In this document: piece by piece, positions 23,289 to 34,600 of the stretch
Numbering within the stretch: the first letter of the stretch is position 1
Layout of the letters: the number at the start of each line of letters is the position of its first letter
Assembly: GCA_018350325.1 (NCBI GenBank)
Contig: JAEVLN010000002.1
Location: forward strand, 5,687,456-5,751,455
Origin: Globodera rostochiensis
Lineage: Eukaryota; Nematoda; Chromadorea; Rhabditida; Heteroderidae
Direction: 5' to 3'
Length of the DNA: 64,000 bases
Program-made: the position numbers and the translations under genes
The notes under the pieces: model-generated
What the model was told of the DNA's origin: nothing
What the model saw: only the letters and a program-made list of their open reading frames with translations
Database searches by the model: none

Positions 23289-24734
23289 CTAAATACAAAT
23301 ATTTGACTTGATTAATATTAAGAATAAATAACAGACCTATTAATTTTAGACTATAAATACTTAGAAGGGAAACCAAATAATTAGATTTAAATAAAAGCAT
23401 TCTTAACGAATGGCCAAAGCTATTCCATTTACAAACCTGAAGCAAGGCTGTGAAAATCAATTTAATAAATCAACCTTAAACCTTATTAATTAGTTTTTGA
23501 AATATATTATTTTCTTAAACATAATTTGGTTTATAAGCTGAAAAGTTGCCACAAACTTACAGCATTTTTCTATGGCCAACCATTTCGTTCAACTCTGTAA
23601 TCTTTTTTTGATATAATTAAATAAAATCTTATACATTATTTAATAAATGAAAGAAGTTATGATGGCCATAAATAAAATTTAATCAAAACTGATTATTAGT
23701 TTGGATAACAAATACTACAACCAGTGTTGGCATTAAGCACTTTTTTAAGAAAAGAATAAACACAGGTAAAATTTTAATTAACGGAAAGAGTAAAAAATGA
23801 TAAAAAACAAATTGGTCAACGGAAAGCAATTTAAATAAAAATGCAAACTTTCAAGGTAACATAACAAAATGTAAGTAATTTGAAAATTATCGTTTAAAGA
23901 AAAGAGAACAAGCGATAGCATCTTGGACCACTGTGTCAAACAATGTTATTTGGCCTAATTAATAAAAACTTTTTGTAAAAAAAAACACTTTTTTAGACAA
24001 AATATATTAAAAATAAAACAAAAAAATTAATCTAATAAAAAAAGAGGTGAATAATTTACAGATGCTTCAAATAAATAACAATTAATGAAAACCTGTTCCT
24101 TAATAAATAGCAACGGACTATGCGAATAATGACAAAAAAATAATCAAAAATGTACTTTTACAATAACTTTTATTAGTAAAAGCAAATGCATATGCAGATC
24201 AACAACAGCTTTTTTAACGCCACTCAATATTCATAAAAAGATTGATTATTGATAATAATTTTTACAAATCAACGTGGGAATTACTTTATATAAACATAGA
24301 TTTTTAAACCAACATTTTGCCTAATTTAAATAAATTGTACCAAAATAAAAATTACTTAAAATTTATATACAAATAAATTAATGACTATATTATTTAAAAT
24401 GTTTTTATTTAAAAAATGGTATGATTAAGATTTGCTTTTATATCTTAAGGCACAAACAAAATTGCAAAAAAACAAAGGCTAAATAGATAAAAATGCTACT
24501 GTCATTTATTTATAGCAGGAACTCTGCACCTTCGTTTTATTTAACTAGTGACACAATTTTAATAAAAAAAATTCGGAATATTTCTGCACACGGTTACAAT
24601 TCTTATCGGCTGGCGTTTTCCAAATCCTTTTTTTTCTTTGCAAATTTACATCGTTTCAATACTAATTGGAGACTTTACTTTTTTAATATAAAGCAAAAAA
24701 ATATTAGTTCAAATTATTGAATTAAAACCAACTT

Positions 24735-24840
24735 ACGAAAACCGGGGTATTTTGGAAATTAACCGGTTACAAAAAACGGGTCTTTAAATCCCGGTTAACC
24801 GAAAACCGGTGTACTTAAACCGGCGGTTTAAGCACCCGTA
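24735..24840. repeat. AACCGG-rich palindromic repeat
   Basis: About 100 bp of AACCGG, CCGGTT and GGTTAACC words (for example TTAACCGGTTAC and CCGGTTAACCG), able to fold on itself. It has the flavour of the palindromic interiors of the hAT elements at 54063 and 42006, but no inverted ends or target duplication could be paired, so it is called only a repeat. A similar GGTAACGG-type stretch is at 61757-61862. Confidence 0.6.
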
Positions 24841-25373
24841 GTTATTGGACTTTTTTTGGTTAATTTTAAATGATTTTTAGTTTGTATTTGTTGAGCGAGT
24901 CTTAAAACAATACATAGACGATATTAATTGTAACAATAGCCTATATATTCAACAACAATAACACAGCAAAAAAATTTATTTTTAAATAAATTCTAGGAAA
25001 TGTGTACTGCCAAAGACTCATAATAAATTTAATAAACGTTTATTAAAAATAAATAATAAAGTTTAAAAATTGTTCTTATGTGAAACAAATAATTGAATTA
25101 ATTAGGTTGAAGAAGGTCTTTATCACTGCAATCATACCCACGCCATTCAATGGACTAACAGTTTCAGAGAATTAGAGAGAAAGAAAATCTAACAGTGCTT
25201 TAATTCTTGATTAATATAATTTAAAAAACGAAATTAAAGATGTGAGCGATTAAATATACTTTATGCATCCGAAACAAATTTAAATGTTCGTTGGAATCAT
25301 TTATTATTCCTATAAATAGTCTAAATTGAAACAAAATACATCAAATTAAATTATCCTAATTCTCTGGTGACCA

Positions 25374-25440
25374 ACGCAAACCGTTACGATCAGAGAAAGT
25401 CTCTCCGTGCCCATTTACCTATTATACCTCTTGAGGTAAC
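25374..25440 (-). other. Coding-like island with in-frame TAA/TAG
   Basis: Minus-strand frame reads MLPQEV, then TAA TAG, then VNGHGETFSDRNGLRWSPEN, then TAG. The residue mix is protein-like, yet the frame is broken by TAA and TAG but not TGA. Alternatively GTATAATAG separates two tiny exons. I cannot choose between a decayed gene, micro-exons and non-standard decoding. Confidence 0.3.
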
Positions 25441-28400
25441 ATATATCGAATAAAATAAAAAAATGGTATTTAACAAAATTATCTTAAATATTACTTGAAG
25501 TTCAAAATTTAATAAATGCAATTAAAGATTCTTAATATTGTACCAAAGTTTGCCACAGAGCAAAGCGTCCAACATTCGCTGATCTTAATTGTAAAAAGAA
25601 ATAACTAAAACTGTGCTAAATAAATGACATTAAGATTTGTTATTTTTAAATAAATTCTTAATAAAATCGAATAACCTAAATAAGAATAATTAATTGTTAT
25701 ATTTTAGTGAAGAGCTAAGTTTAAAATATTAATAAATAAGTCTTACGAAGTAATTCCCAAATAAAATGTTCAACGCCAAAATCAACGCTGTAAATGGAAG
25801 GCCAATTCCGAGCCATATTGCGAGCAAATTAGAAAACTCAACTTAATTTCGCGATGTTTATTTTTATCTTATTGCGGCTTTTGCCTTAATTGGGTAATTG
25901 ATGATAATGGAAAATATTAACAAATTAAAAACAAGAAATGCATTAAAAATCACGGGCATCTAAGCTTCCAATTTACTTATATAATAAACGATCATTTATA
26001 AAATATGTAAAAACTTTTGTAAATGTTAATGCCCCGAAGGGCCAAAAACCAAGGATTTAAAGGAATTCTGGAAAGAGCTGGAGAGTCGCATGTCAACGAG
26101 AACAGCCAATAAAATGATATATGAAACAATAAACAAGACAAAAAGCATGAGTTGAAAAGAGCTGGCAAACCAAAAGAGTTTATTTCAATAAGGCTAGCTT
26201 TATTAAATACTCATAATAATGCATACAAAAAAATTAAAATAATTTAATACTCAAGAACTTTGGGATTTAAAAAAATAATTCTGATAAAATAACAAATTCT
26301 CAAATAATTAAGAAATTGATAATAAAATAAAAATACTTAAACCTTTAAACAATAAAATAAAAAATTTAAAAGAAAAAATAATCTTTAAATGCCCAAAAAA
26401 TTTGATACTTAAGTTATAAATTTCTTTTATAAATTTATTAAATAACTTTGGTCAACAAGATTAAAAATCGCGGACGTGCAAATTATCAGGGTGCCCGTGT
26501 GAACGTTAGGCAATTTCATACACATTAAAAAAGAGTGGGAAATTAATTAACCGTCATCAGTCAAAGGCATAGAATTTTCTATATATCAATTTCTCGTGAT
26601 AAAATTGTACAATTATTTTGAAGACATGATAAGCAAAAATAAATGGCTTGCAAATATAAGAAGTAAATTTAGAATTAAATCTGTAAATTAAAATATATTT
26701 TAATAAAACTAAAAATCCCGGCAAGCCTTCAATCAACAAATATTAAGATGAATGAACGATTAAATTAAAATATGAAAGTTAATCATTATTATATTGTGTT
26801 TAATAGTTTACAAAGACCGATTTAGCATCAAAAAGCGAAAGTCCACTTTGCGACACCAAATCTCGAGAAGAATTTTTCCTGGTGGATTAGGGTGTAAAGT
26901 TATATAAATATAACCAAAAGAAAAATATAAAATACGATAAAAATAAAACGAAAACCTTGATAGTTAAATTAAGCTTAAAAAAAATTAAACTTAAATTTAA
27001 ATTTTTAAAATTTTTTCTTCACAAAATTACTACTAATGTGTTTAATGTTTTGTATTATGCTATTTAGCAATAAAAAAATATACATATTTTTGTGAAAACA
27101 ACATTTTTAATATATAAACTCTAAAAAAATACTCAAAATTCTGATATAAATCTTTTCCAGCAAAATTCAAAAAATTACAAAACGTATCGGAACTGATTTT
27201 TTGCGGTAACGTCCGACGGGTGACACAATTACAAAATCGCCAATTTGAGATTTTAACATTCTTATAGTTTTAAAATGTTGCTATTTAAATTAATGAATCA
27301 CATTTCTGGAATAGTTTAATTACTTAGGAAGCAAATTTATTTTATATTTCAAAGAAATTTTACAATAATCTAAATAGGTTTTTAGTTTAAGCATTTTTAA
27401 GAGTGACTTTCTTATTTGTTATTTTTCATGGCTAGAATATAACATCTGCGTCAGATTTTTTAAAATATTTTTTTTCCAAATTAATTAAAATAATTTATTT
27501 TATTAAGTATCATAACGATTCTTTGATTTTAACCGATATTTATTTTATTATTTTTTATGGCCATTATTTGAATAAGAAAATACATTTTGAAAATTTTCAT
27601 TCACAAAAAGGCCTTTCCAGCATAAAGTAATCTTCAAAAATTTCCAGGTTTTGATATGAAAGAAGGTCAAGCTTCGTATTCTCCTATAACGCTGAATCGA
27701 TTTTTTTATTTGTGAAACATTTTGTAAATGTGTAAAATCCATTAAAATAGTAAATTTGAATAAAAGAATTCATATGCTAGCAACAACCTCTTTTCGCTTA
27801 TAAAAATTAATATGTAAAAGCCAATATACGACATACATCTTGCATTGGGGTTTTACCTATAGAATTAATGTGTAAAAAATTTCAAATTAATAATAGTAAA
27901 AACAAAAAGGTTTACAATACTGCATAAGCCAATAGATTAATTACTCCAGAGTTCATCAGTTACTCAATATTATAAACATAATGCTGGTTAACAATATATT
28001 ACAGCTTAGTAGAGCTCATAACAACAAGCTTGGATCAAAGAGGTCTACCCTCCTTTAATGTTAAAAAGGTATTCACGCGTTTTTTGTGCTAGGAAAGTTA
28101 ATTTATTTCCTATAACATTAAAAAACTAAACCTTTAAAAGGTTGAATTATTTAACGTAATAATTATGTATTTGAACTATGAATAAATTATCTCAAAACTA
28201 CGAAAGCTTGTAAGCGTTCACGCGTAAATCATTGTCCCCGCTCCAAAAATGAAACCAAAAATTCATCAAGCTGCACAATGAAAAAACAAATAACAATCAA
28301 TGAAGTTAAGTTCATTATTATTAATAAATTAAACAAGAAATGTCCCGCAACAAATACCGAATGTGACATAAATGTATATAATTAAAGTGACTTTAACAAG

Positions 28401-28569
28401 ATCAAACAAATGTGGTTTCAAATCTTATTTGAATCAAAATTACAAAGATTGTTTGTTAATACCTAATTATTGATATTATGTAAAAACAATGAAATAACTA
28501 CTCTAAAGCTTACAACCATGAAATTTTGCCTCCGAAAAGTTCGCCCGAACACATGCCTATATAGTATAA

Positions 28570-28737
28570 ATGAAAAAAAGGCATCTACCGAATAATGTGC
28601 AAAGTTCAGTTGCCTCAAATATGAAGCACCGTGATCCTTGGAGAGGAGCCGGTTCTTTGACTCCGAATGCCTTGTTTACAATCGGAATCGCAGCAATCGG
28701 CATCGCAATCGGCATCAGGCTGGATGGGTTATATTAA
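28570..28737 (+). CDS. Small open frame, possible membrane peptide
   Basis: 55-codon plus-strand frame from ATG at 28570 to TAA at 28735, with a second in-frame ATG at 28621. The C-terminal half reads DPWRGAGSLTPNALFTIG, followed by alternating IG, IA and AI residues encoded by an imperfect ATCGGC/ATCGCA hexamer array. It would be one hydrophobic segment. The hexamer repeat means the tidy peptide could simply be a microsatellite. It is also on the strand opposite to most candidates in this half. Confidence 0.25.
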   Translation: MKKRHLPNNVQSSVASNMKHRDPWRGAGSLTPNALFTIGIAAIGIAIGIRLDGLY

Positions 28738-28740
28738 TAA

Positions 28741-30029
28741 GTATAATTAATTCTTATCTCACTATAACGTACTAATTGTTAAAAAAAACATAATATACCA
28801 AATAAAAATTGTAATTAGGTAAATTTACAATGTTTTTAATAAATTAATTAACAAAAAATTTCTTTAAAGTTTAATCTTAAAAAACGGATTTTTACACAAA
28901 ACCAAATTTTATCATTTGACAAGTTAATCTTCGATCTCTTTAAATTAGAAAATTAAAACTTTCTAAAATAACCTGCTAAAAAATATTATAACAAAAAAGT
29001 ATGTATAAAATTAACAATGTGTTCAAGTTAGTTTCAATGTAAAAACAGTTGTTTAAGTAAAAAGAAAGAAACGCTAAATTTAATATATTCAATAATAAAT
29101 TAATTTTCCAACTAAACTTTTTTTAATTAGCAGAGCGGATTAATTAATTTTATCAGGGATGGCGCAGCATTATACGTAAAGATTGACTGAATTATTGGCA
29201 ATAAATGTTGAAAAATAACCTAAACAATATAAATTATTTAAAAATAACCATAGAATTAGTGGCAAGAAATGCTAAACATAAAACCAGAGGAACAAATTTC
29301 CGCGAACACAATTTAATAATTCTTTTAAATTCAAATCTTTTAAATAAAATAAGCAGACTAAAAAAAGATTAAAGTTAATAAAAAGAAAATTTTATTCTTA
29401 TTGATGAAGAAAATTATGTAAATTATTAGTTTAAAAAATATAAATAAGCTCCATGAAACAACTGCCGCCGCCTATGAAGTATAATTAGCCGAAATGCCAC
29501 CGTCAAGACGCCGGTGGGCGCCCTACGCCGGGGCATGGAATACGGACACGGGAATTAAAATAGAATCGTTTAATATTTCTTGAATTGGTGAATATAATAA
29601 ATTTTATTTAATAAGCAAAAATTAATGTACTGATCAAATATTTAATAAAATCGGATCAGCGAAAAGTTTGTTTATATTTATTTATATAAAAATTACAGAT
29701 ATTTGACATAAAACGTAATAAATACCTATTAAACTACTTATACTATGCCACCATTTAAAATACTTGCAAATATTAGTTCATTACCAAAAACCATCGGGAG
29801 ACTTTCAAAAATACTGATGCTCCTGATCAGGATTAAAAGCAGGACTAGATTAAAAAATCAGCCAAAAAAATTAATCAAAAACAAAATAAAAAATTCAACG
29901 ATGCTGTCTTAAAACTTTTGCTAAAATCCAATTTAAAATAAAAATTAATCAAACAATTTAATAAATAAAATAAATTTTGTATCAATTCGAATTACACAAA
30001 TATTAAAAAGGATAAACGCCGTTTTGTTG
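28741..30029. other. AT-rich spacer with one GC-rich island
   Basis: A-rich spacer. The island at about 29460-29560 (CGCCGGTGGGCGCCC) is GC-rich with a self-complementary core. A minus-strand acceptor (GGCGTAG) and a short frame can be drawn in it, but nothing longer. Confidence 0.45.
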
Positions 30030-30037
30030 GTTATAAA

Positions 30038-30614
30038 TAGGGTGGTAAATTATATGCACATGCATATTTTTTTCCTGAACTGGAAACGGTCTGAAACGCA
30101 CGAAAAACGTGTTTTTAGCTTGGTTTGAAGCTTCTAGAACGCATTTCCATGTGCATATTTTGCATATTTCGCGATTTATGTGCATATGTGTATATTGCAT
30201 ATTTGTGCATATTTCGCTATATATGTGCAAATTTTTTTCATTTTATGTGCATATTTTGGCATTTTGCAAAAATTAATGATCTTGGCAAGAAAAATTTGAT
30301 TTTATTTCATTTTTCTTAAGAAATTTTTTGAAAAAGCGCAAAATAATCACTAAAGTTCAAAAAAGTCGTCAAAAATGCCAAAATAGTCACAAGAGTTCAA
30401 AAAAATCACCAAAACACTTGAAGATTTGGAAATGTATCTCATCAGCAATATTAACCAGTGTTGAATGAATTTGAAGAATTTTGGGGAAATTTTAAATTGA
30501 ATTAGAAAAATTTATGTGCATATTTTTTCATTTTTATGTGCATATTTTGCAATTTTTCGTGCATATTTTATGCGCATATTTCAAAATTTTATATGCATAT
30601 TTTTGGTCACCCTA
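30038..30614. mobile_element. hAT-type MITE (TATGTGCATATTT family)
   Basis: 577-bp element with ends TAGGGTGGTAAA and, on the other strand, TAGGGTGACCAAA. It is flanked by an 8-bp near-repeat: GTTATAAA (30030-30037) and GTTAGAAA (30615-30622), 7 of 8 identical. The interior carries many TATGTGCATATTT words in both orientations near the two ends. There is no transposase frame. Eight-base duplication and TAGGG ends fit hAT; one mismatch in the duplication suggests an older insertion. The 64- and 75-codon frames over it are repeat artefacts. Confidence 0.75.
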
Positions 30615-30639
30615 GTTAGAAAAATGGTCAAATCCATCC

Positions 30640-31510
30640 ATCGCCTTTCATAATGACAACAATTGCGTGATCGACAAGAAGAGAATTTCAATAATCTAAA
30701 TATTGATCATAATTCTCATTTAATATAATAATTTAAAGTTATAGAGCATTAGCTAAATTTAATTAATAAAGATATATAAATTAAATAGTTTCAAAATCTT
30801 CTTATATAATAAAAAACTCTCATTAAGGTTCAATAAATTACCCAAATAATTGAAGGTTTTTTTCATTAATAAAAAATGTTAGAAAACAACTTAAAATAGT
30901 AATAATAAGAGCCATCCTTTTCAGTATATAAAAATTATAACTCGGAAGAAGTAGAGTGGTCGAGTGTTTGCCATTTTGAGAAAGATTAAATATGTCACAA
31001 GTTCTTTAAATCAAAAACTTTACATACATAAATATGGATAAAAGAACAAAAGATTTAAATATAAATTTAAAAATGTATAAAGCAATGATGGATATGTATA
31101 ATAAAGCAAAATATGAACAAATAAACAAGTAAATATTTCTGTGTTTAATAAAGAAAACAAAGATAAGTTTGTGATTCTTATTTGAATAAAATGTAATGAT
31201 GGAAATGGCAGATGTGCGAGACTTTTAATGCACTTGATCAGGATTAAAACTTATTAATAATCAATATATCTCTGAACAAGACTGGAAAAACTAATACTGA
31301 GTTATATAATATATAAATATTAGATTTAATTCAAATTCAATACAACTGTAAAAAACAATGAATGGGTTGCGAACAAAATAGAAGTCTGTAAATAGTCTAC
31401 AACCCCCGCTAACGAAAGATTGCGGCTGACGATATTAGATGGCACATACTTCAACTGCTGCGCAATACATAAAATAAAATAAATTAAGCAATTGATAATT
31501 GCTTAAACAA
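30640..31510. other. AT-rich spacer
   Basis: A-rich DNA with an island at about 31370-31470 (CCCCCGCTAACG, GCGGCTGACGATATTAG). No open frame of note. It ends at the decayed gene starting at 31513. Confidence 0.5.
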
Positions 31511-31512
31511 AT

Positions 31513-32026
31513 ATGATTAATAAACTTAACTTTGAAGATACAGAAATGTTAAATTCATTAAATTTTTCAGATAATTTGTTTAATGTTTTTGAATTAAAAA
31601 TTCTCTTTTTTTCTTCACTGGTGGATAAATTAGGCCGTTTAAATAATCAATCTATTATATCATATAACGAATTACAAACAAACTCTGCCTCTATCATTCA
31701 AAAATGGCTTCAGATTTGTTAGAATAAAAACTTTATGAACGATAATTTAATTGACGAACAACGAAATTTTTATATGCTTTTAGAGATATCAGAAGGCGAT
31801 ATTAATAAATAAGTTATCTTACTAAAAAAAAGATGTTTGGATTTGTTTTTTAAACTATAAAATAAAATATTCAAACTAAAAAGTAGAACAAAAATTTAAA
31901 GAAAAAGAAGATTTCAAAAAAGATGATAGAGTTCAAATAAATACAGGTTTATTTCAATCATATGAAGGAAAAATAACTAGGAAATGTTTTACTTCCGATT
32001 ATCAAACAGATCAAATGTTTGTTTAA
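31513..32026 (+). pseudogene. Decayed gene, possible KOW-like C-terminus
   Basis: An ATG frame runs 69 codons (MINKLNFEDTEMLNSLNFSD and onward) to TAG, then continues in frame as NDNLIDEQRNFYMLLEIS past TAA stops. After a shift to the next frame at about 31883 it reads KVEQKFKEKEDFKKDDRVQI, then NTGLFQSYEGKITRK, until TAA at 32024. Two of the stops look like GAA-to-TAA changes. The end resembles the DRV.I..G.F..EG.I core of KOW/NusG-type domains, but it is short and the match is tentative. Lys/Glu-rich coding style differs from other islands and suits an AT-rich bacterial symbiont origin. Confidence 0.5.
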
Positions 32027-32149
32027 GTTGTTCTCGCAAAGAAGAACTAAATTTAGATATGGACGAATCTGCGCTTCGTGGAGGAGGAGTGGGAAATTGT
32101 CCAAAATGACTCTGTCAATGGTCATCGTCAACAACAACAACCAAATCAT

Positions 32150-32257
32150 TTAACTAATTCCTTTAGAACGAGCTGCGATAAGACCCTCCTTAGTTCTTTG
32201 AGTAATAAGGTCTCGTTCTACCTCTGAAAATAAAGAGAAGATGGTTAGTACTATTTT
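32150..32257 (-). pseudogene. Serine recombinase (resolvase/invertase) remnant
   Basis: On the minus strand, 32257 down to the TAA at 32150-32152 reads KIVLTIFSLFSEVERDLI then TQRTKEGLIAARSKG. This matches the highly conserved segment of bacterial resolvase/invertase-type serine recombinases (IF...E.ER.LI..RT..GL.AAR..G), which sits after the catalytic N-terminal domain and before the DNA-binding end. The catalytic serine region and helix-turn-helix are absent; upstream codons are interrupted by stops. Such enzymes cut and rejoin DNA in plasmids, phages and transposons. Here it is a fragment about 100 bp from another decayed bacterial-like gene, suggesting one transferred DNA piece. Confidence 0.8.
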
Positions 32258-32259
32258 AA

Positions 32260-34600
32260 AAACAAATTAAAGATATTAACAACCTTTTGTTATTTTATAA
32301 ATCTCTTTAATCATCGATTTTTTTATCTGAACGATGAAAAGCACCATCTGACCACACTCGTTACGCTCGTTGACCCGTTTTAGAAAGGTCTACGTTCTAA
32401 TTTTATAACTTACGTATTTTATAATTATTAGAAATATCTAAAACATTTAAAAAATGAATCATATTTTTTTATTGTTTGATTTCTCTGCGTTTATTGCACA
32501 GCTTTTTTGTTTCAATGAAAGAAGAACAATCAACAATGTTTTATCAAATAAAATTTTTAATATAAAATTTTTAGTTTTTTTAAAAAGCTTTATAACAAGC
32601 AAAGGTATAGATTTCTGTTTTTTTTTTTTACTTTTTTTGTTAAATCTTGCTATGTTTTTTTTAATTTTTTTTGTTCTTGTTCTAAATAATTTCCTTTTTT
32701 TAATTTTTTTAAAAGTTTTAAAAAAGTAATTTAAGATATTATTATTTATATTTATTGAATAAGTTTACTAAGAAATATGTAGATGATTTAAAGGACGCGA
32801 TAAGGTTTATTTTGCAAATTATTTCTAGCAAAATTATCTAAATATTTTTAATTAAAAAACCAATGTTCAAATGAACTATTTATAACTATATGAAGCAATA
32901 CTTTATTCAAAATGGAATTATAATGCTAATTTAAAAAACAAACTTATTTTATTAAAATAATTCTTTCTTAATTATTTCAATATATTTTTATTTAATAAAG
33001 TTAATAACATATGTTTTTATTACATCGTTAAATTTAAAAATTCTCCGTCAATTGAATTTAAGCATGCTCCTTATTTTCAGCAGAAAATTTTTGTCCAAAT
33101 TATTTAGACGAAAAAATCGATTTTGTAAAAAAAGAATAACTGTCGTAAGAAAAATAATACTTTTTTTCATTTATTCATCTTTGGGATTCGGATTAGGCTT
33201 AAATCAAGGTTCAAGTTAATACTAGGTCTATTAAAGTTCAACAAAAGTCTGCAAACAGATAAACGTTATTTAGACTTTAATGCTTTATTTATAACATTTA
33301 TCGTTAAATTCACAATTCAGACGCAAATTATTGTTTCGTTTAGGTTTTAAATTATTTTTCCAATACATGATTATTTCCCTATTTAAAATGCTCTCAAAAT
33401 TTTTTGTTTTTGTTAGAAAATTACATTAGAATTAAAAATCACAATAAGCTTAAAATCTTATTTGTAAAACAAAAAGGCTATGATTGTGAAAACTTACAAC
33501 TTAAAGTAACAAAAATAATCTATTAACGGCGCATAGTGAATTTAAAAGTGATGGAATTTGGTTAAATTTAAAATTTTGAGGAAGCCATAATTGCCATCCG
33601 AGCGTATTCAGCGGCTACGACGCGTCACGCTGCCAACAGAGCAGCGCGCTTTGCTCACCACCTGCCTTTATTATATCTTTTATCAATTTTGCATTTATTT
33701 TAAATTTATAAATAACAAAATTCATTTTTAATTAATCCATGCATTTATTAAATTGTTAAATGTAAAATTAAAATGGTAGCATATATTTTTTTTCCAGGAC
33801 TCGTTTTTGAAATAGTTACCCGGTGATCTTGCGGTTATGTCTTTGGTTTTTCCCTACAATTTTTGCGGTGACACCTCGGTTAATTCACTTATGACAATTC
33901 ATTCATTATTTCGGTGATTTTCCTCCCAATTTTTATAGCTTATTTTTTTTTTTTATGTATTTAAATTACAAAGCTCTTTCTTGCATGGGCTTGTATTTAA
34001 ATTAAAAATTACAATATTTAATCTTTTTATACTTTAAAAATTTAGTAACTTATATAACTAACGACTTATTATTTATTTTTTAATATTTACATCTTATTAA
34101 TTATAAGCCATTTTTGAAAAAGTTTTAAATGAAAATTTTAATGATGTGAAGCATTTTTAATACCGAATACTTTGTTTAATAAATTTGTTTTTGCGAAAAT
34201 AATGATCAATAGCTCACCCAGATAACTTTAAATATATTATTCGTATAAACTGTACTTTTATAGTTTGAATTATTTTAATGGCAAGGTTTTAACATTCACG
34301 GAACTAATTGGGTGATGAGACAGCGCCACGAATGTTTAAGGCTTTTATTGTTTTTAAACTTAAGGTTTTAATTGCTTTTAGTTGGGAAAAATTGAAATAA
34401 TAGACACTTCGTGGTTGCCTAAATGTTATTTTTATTTAACATGTTATGGGTCGTCCCGGACCCCGATCCCCGAACGACCCCGAGAGGTCGGAGAGCAACC
34501 CTAGTTTTAATGCAATAATCATTTCCATCAAAAAACATTATTTGCCCATACACTTCAATTAATGTAAAAATTTATTATTAGATGAATAAAACATTAATAA
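32260..34600. other. T-leaning patch beside the bacterial-like remnants
   Basis: Unlike the A-rich flanks, this stretch is T-rich or mixed. At 32454-32729 the plus frame is F/L-rich. The minus strand there reads GNYLEQEQKKLKKT and DLTKKVKKKN, which looks more like a lysine-rich bacterial coding remnant. Islands: 33578-33664, 33797-33900 (repeated CGGTGA / CCTACAATTTTTGC and CCTCCCAATTTTT words) and 34300-34360. At 34446-34505 there is a GC-rich island with GGGTCGTCC and GAACGACCCC arms. Confidence 0.4.
33578..33664 (+). other. Coding-like island
   Basis: Plus strand is open in the frame EEAIIAIRAYSAATTRHAAN continuing RAARFAHHL. The alanine/arginine-rich mix contrasts with spacer. The left border TTTTGAG could be an acceptor; no donor follows. 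Another frame is open too. No family recognised. Confidence 0.3.

Larger units (their letters stand above)
23290..28560. other. AT-rich spacer with scattered islands
   Basis: Mostly AT-rich. Islands: about 23545-23600, 23715-23740, 23905-23950, 25120-25170, 25370-25440 and 25770-25830. Further islands lie at 26030-26110, 26460-26510 and 28000-28080. A/T skew is weaker, even T-leaning, near 24.1-24.7 and 27.0-27.8 kb. Open frames here (60-75 codons) are low-complexity. No gene can be supported. Confidence 0.45.
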
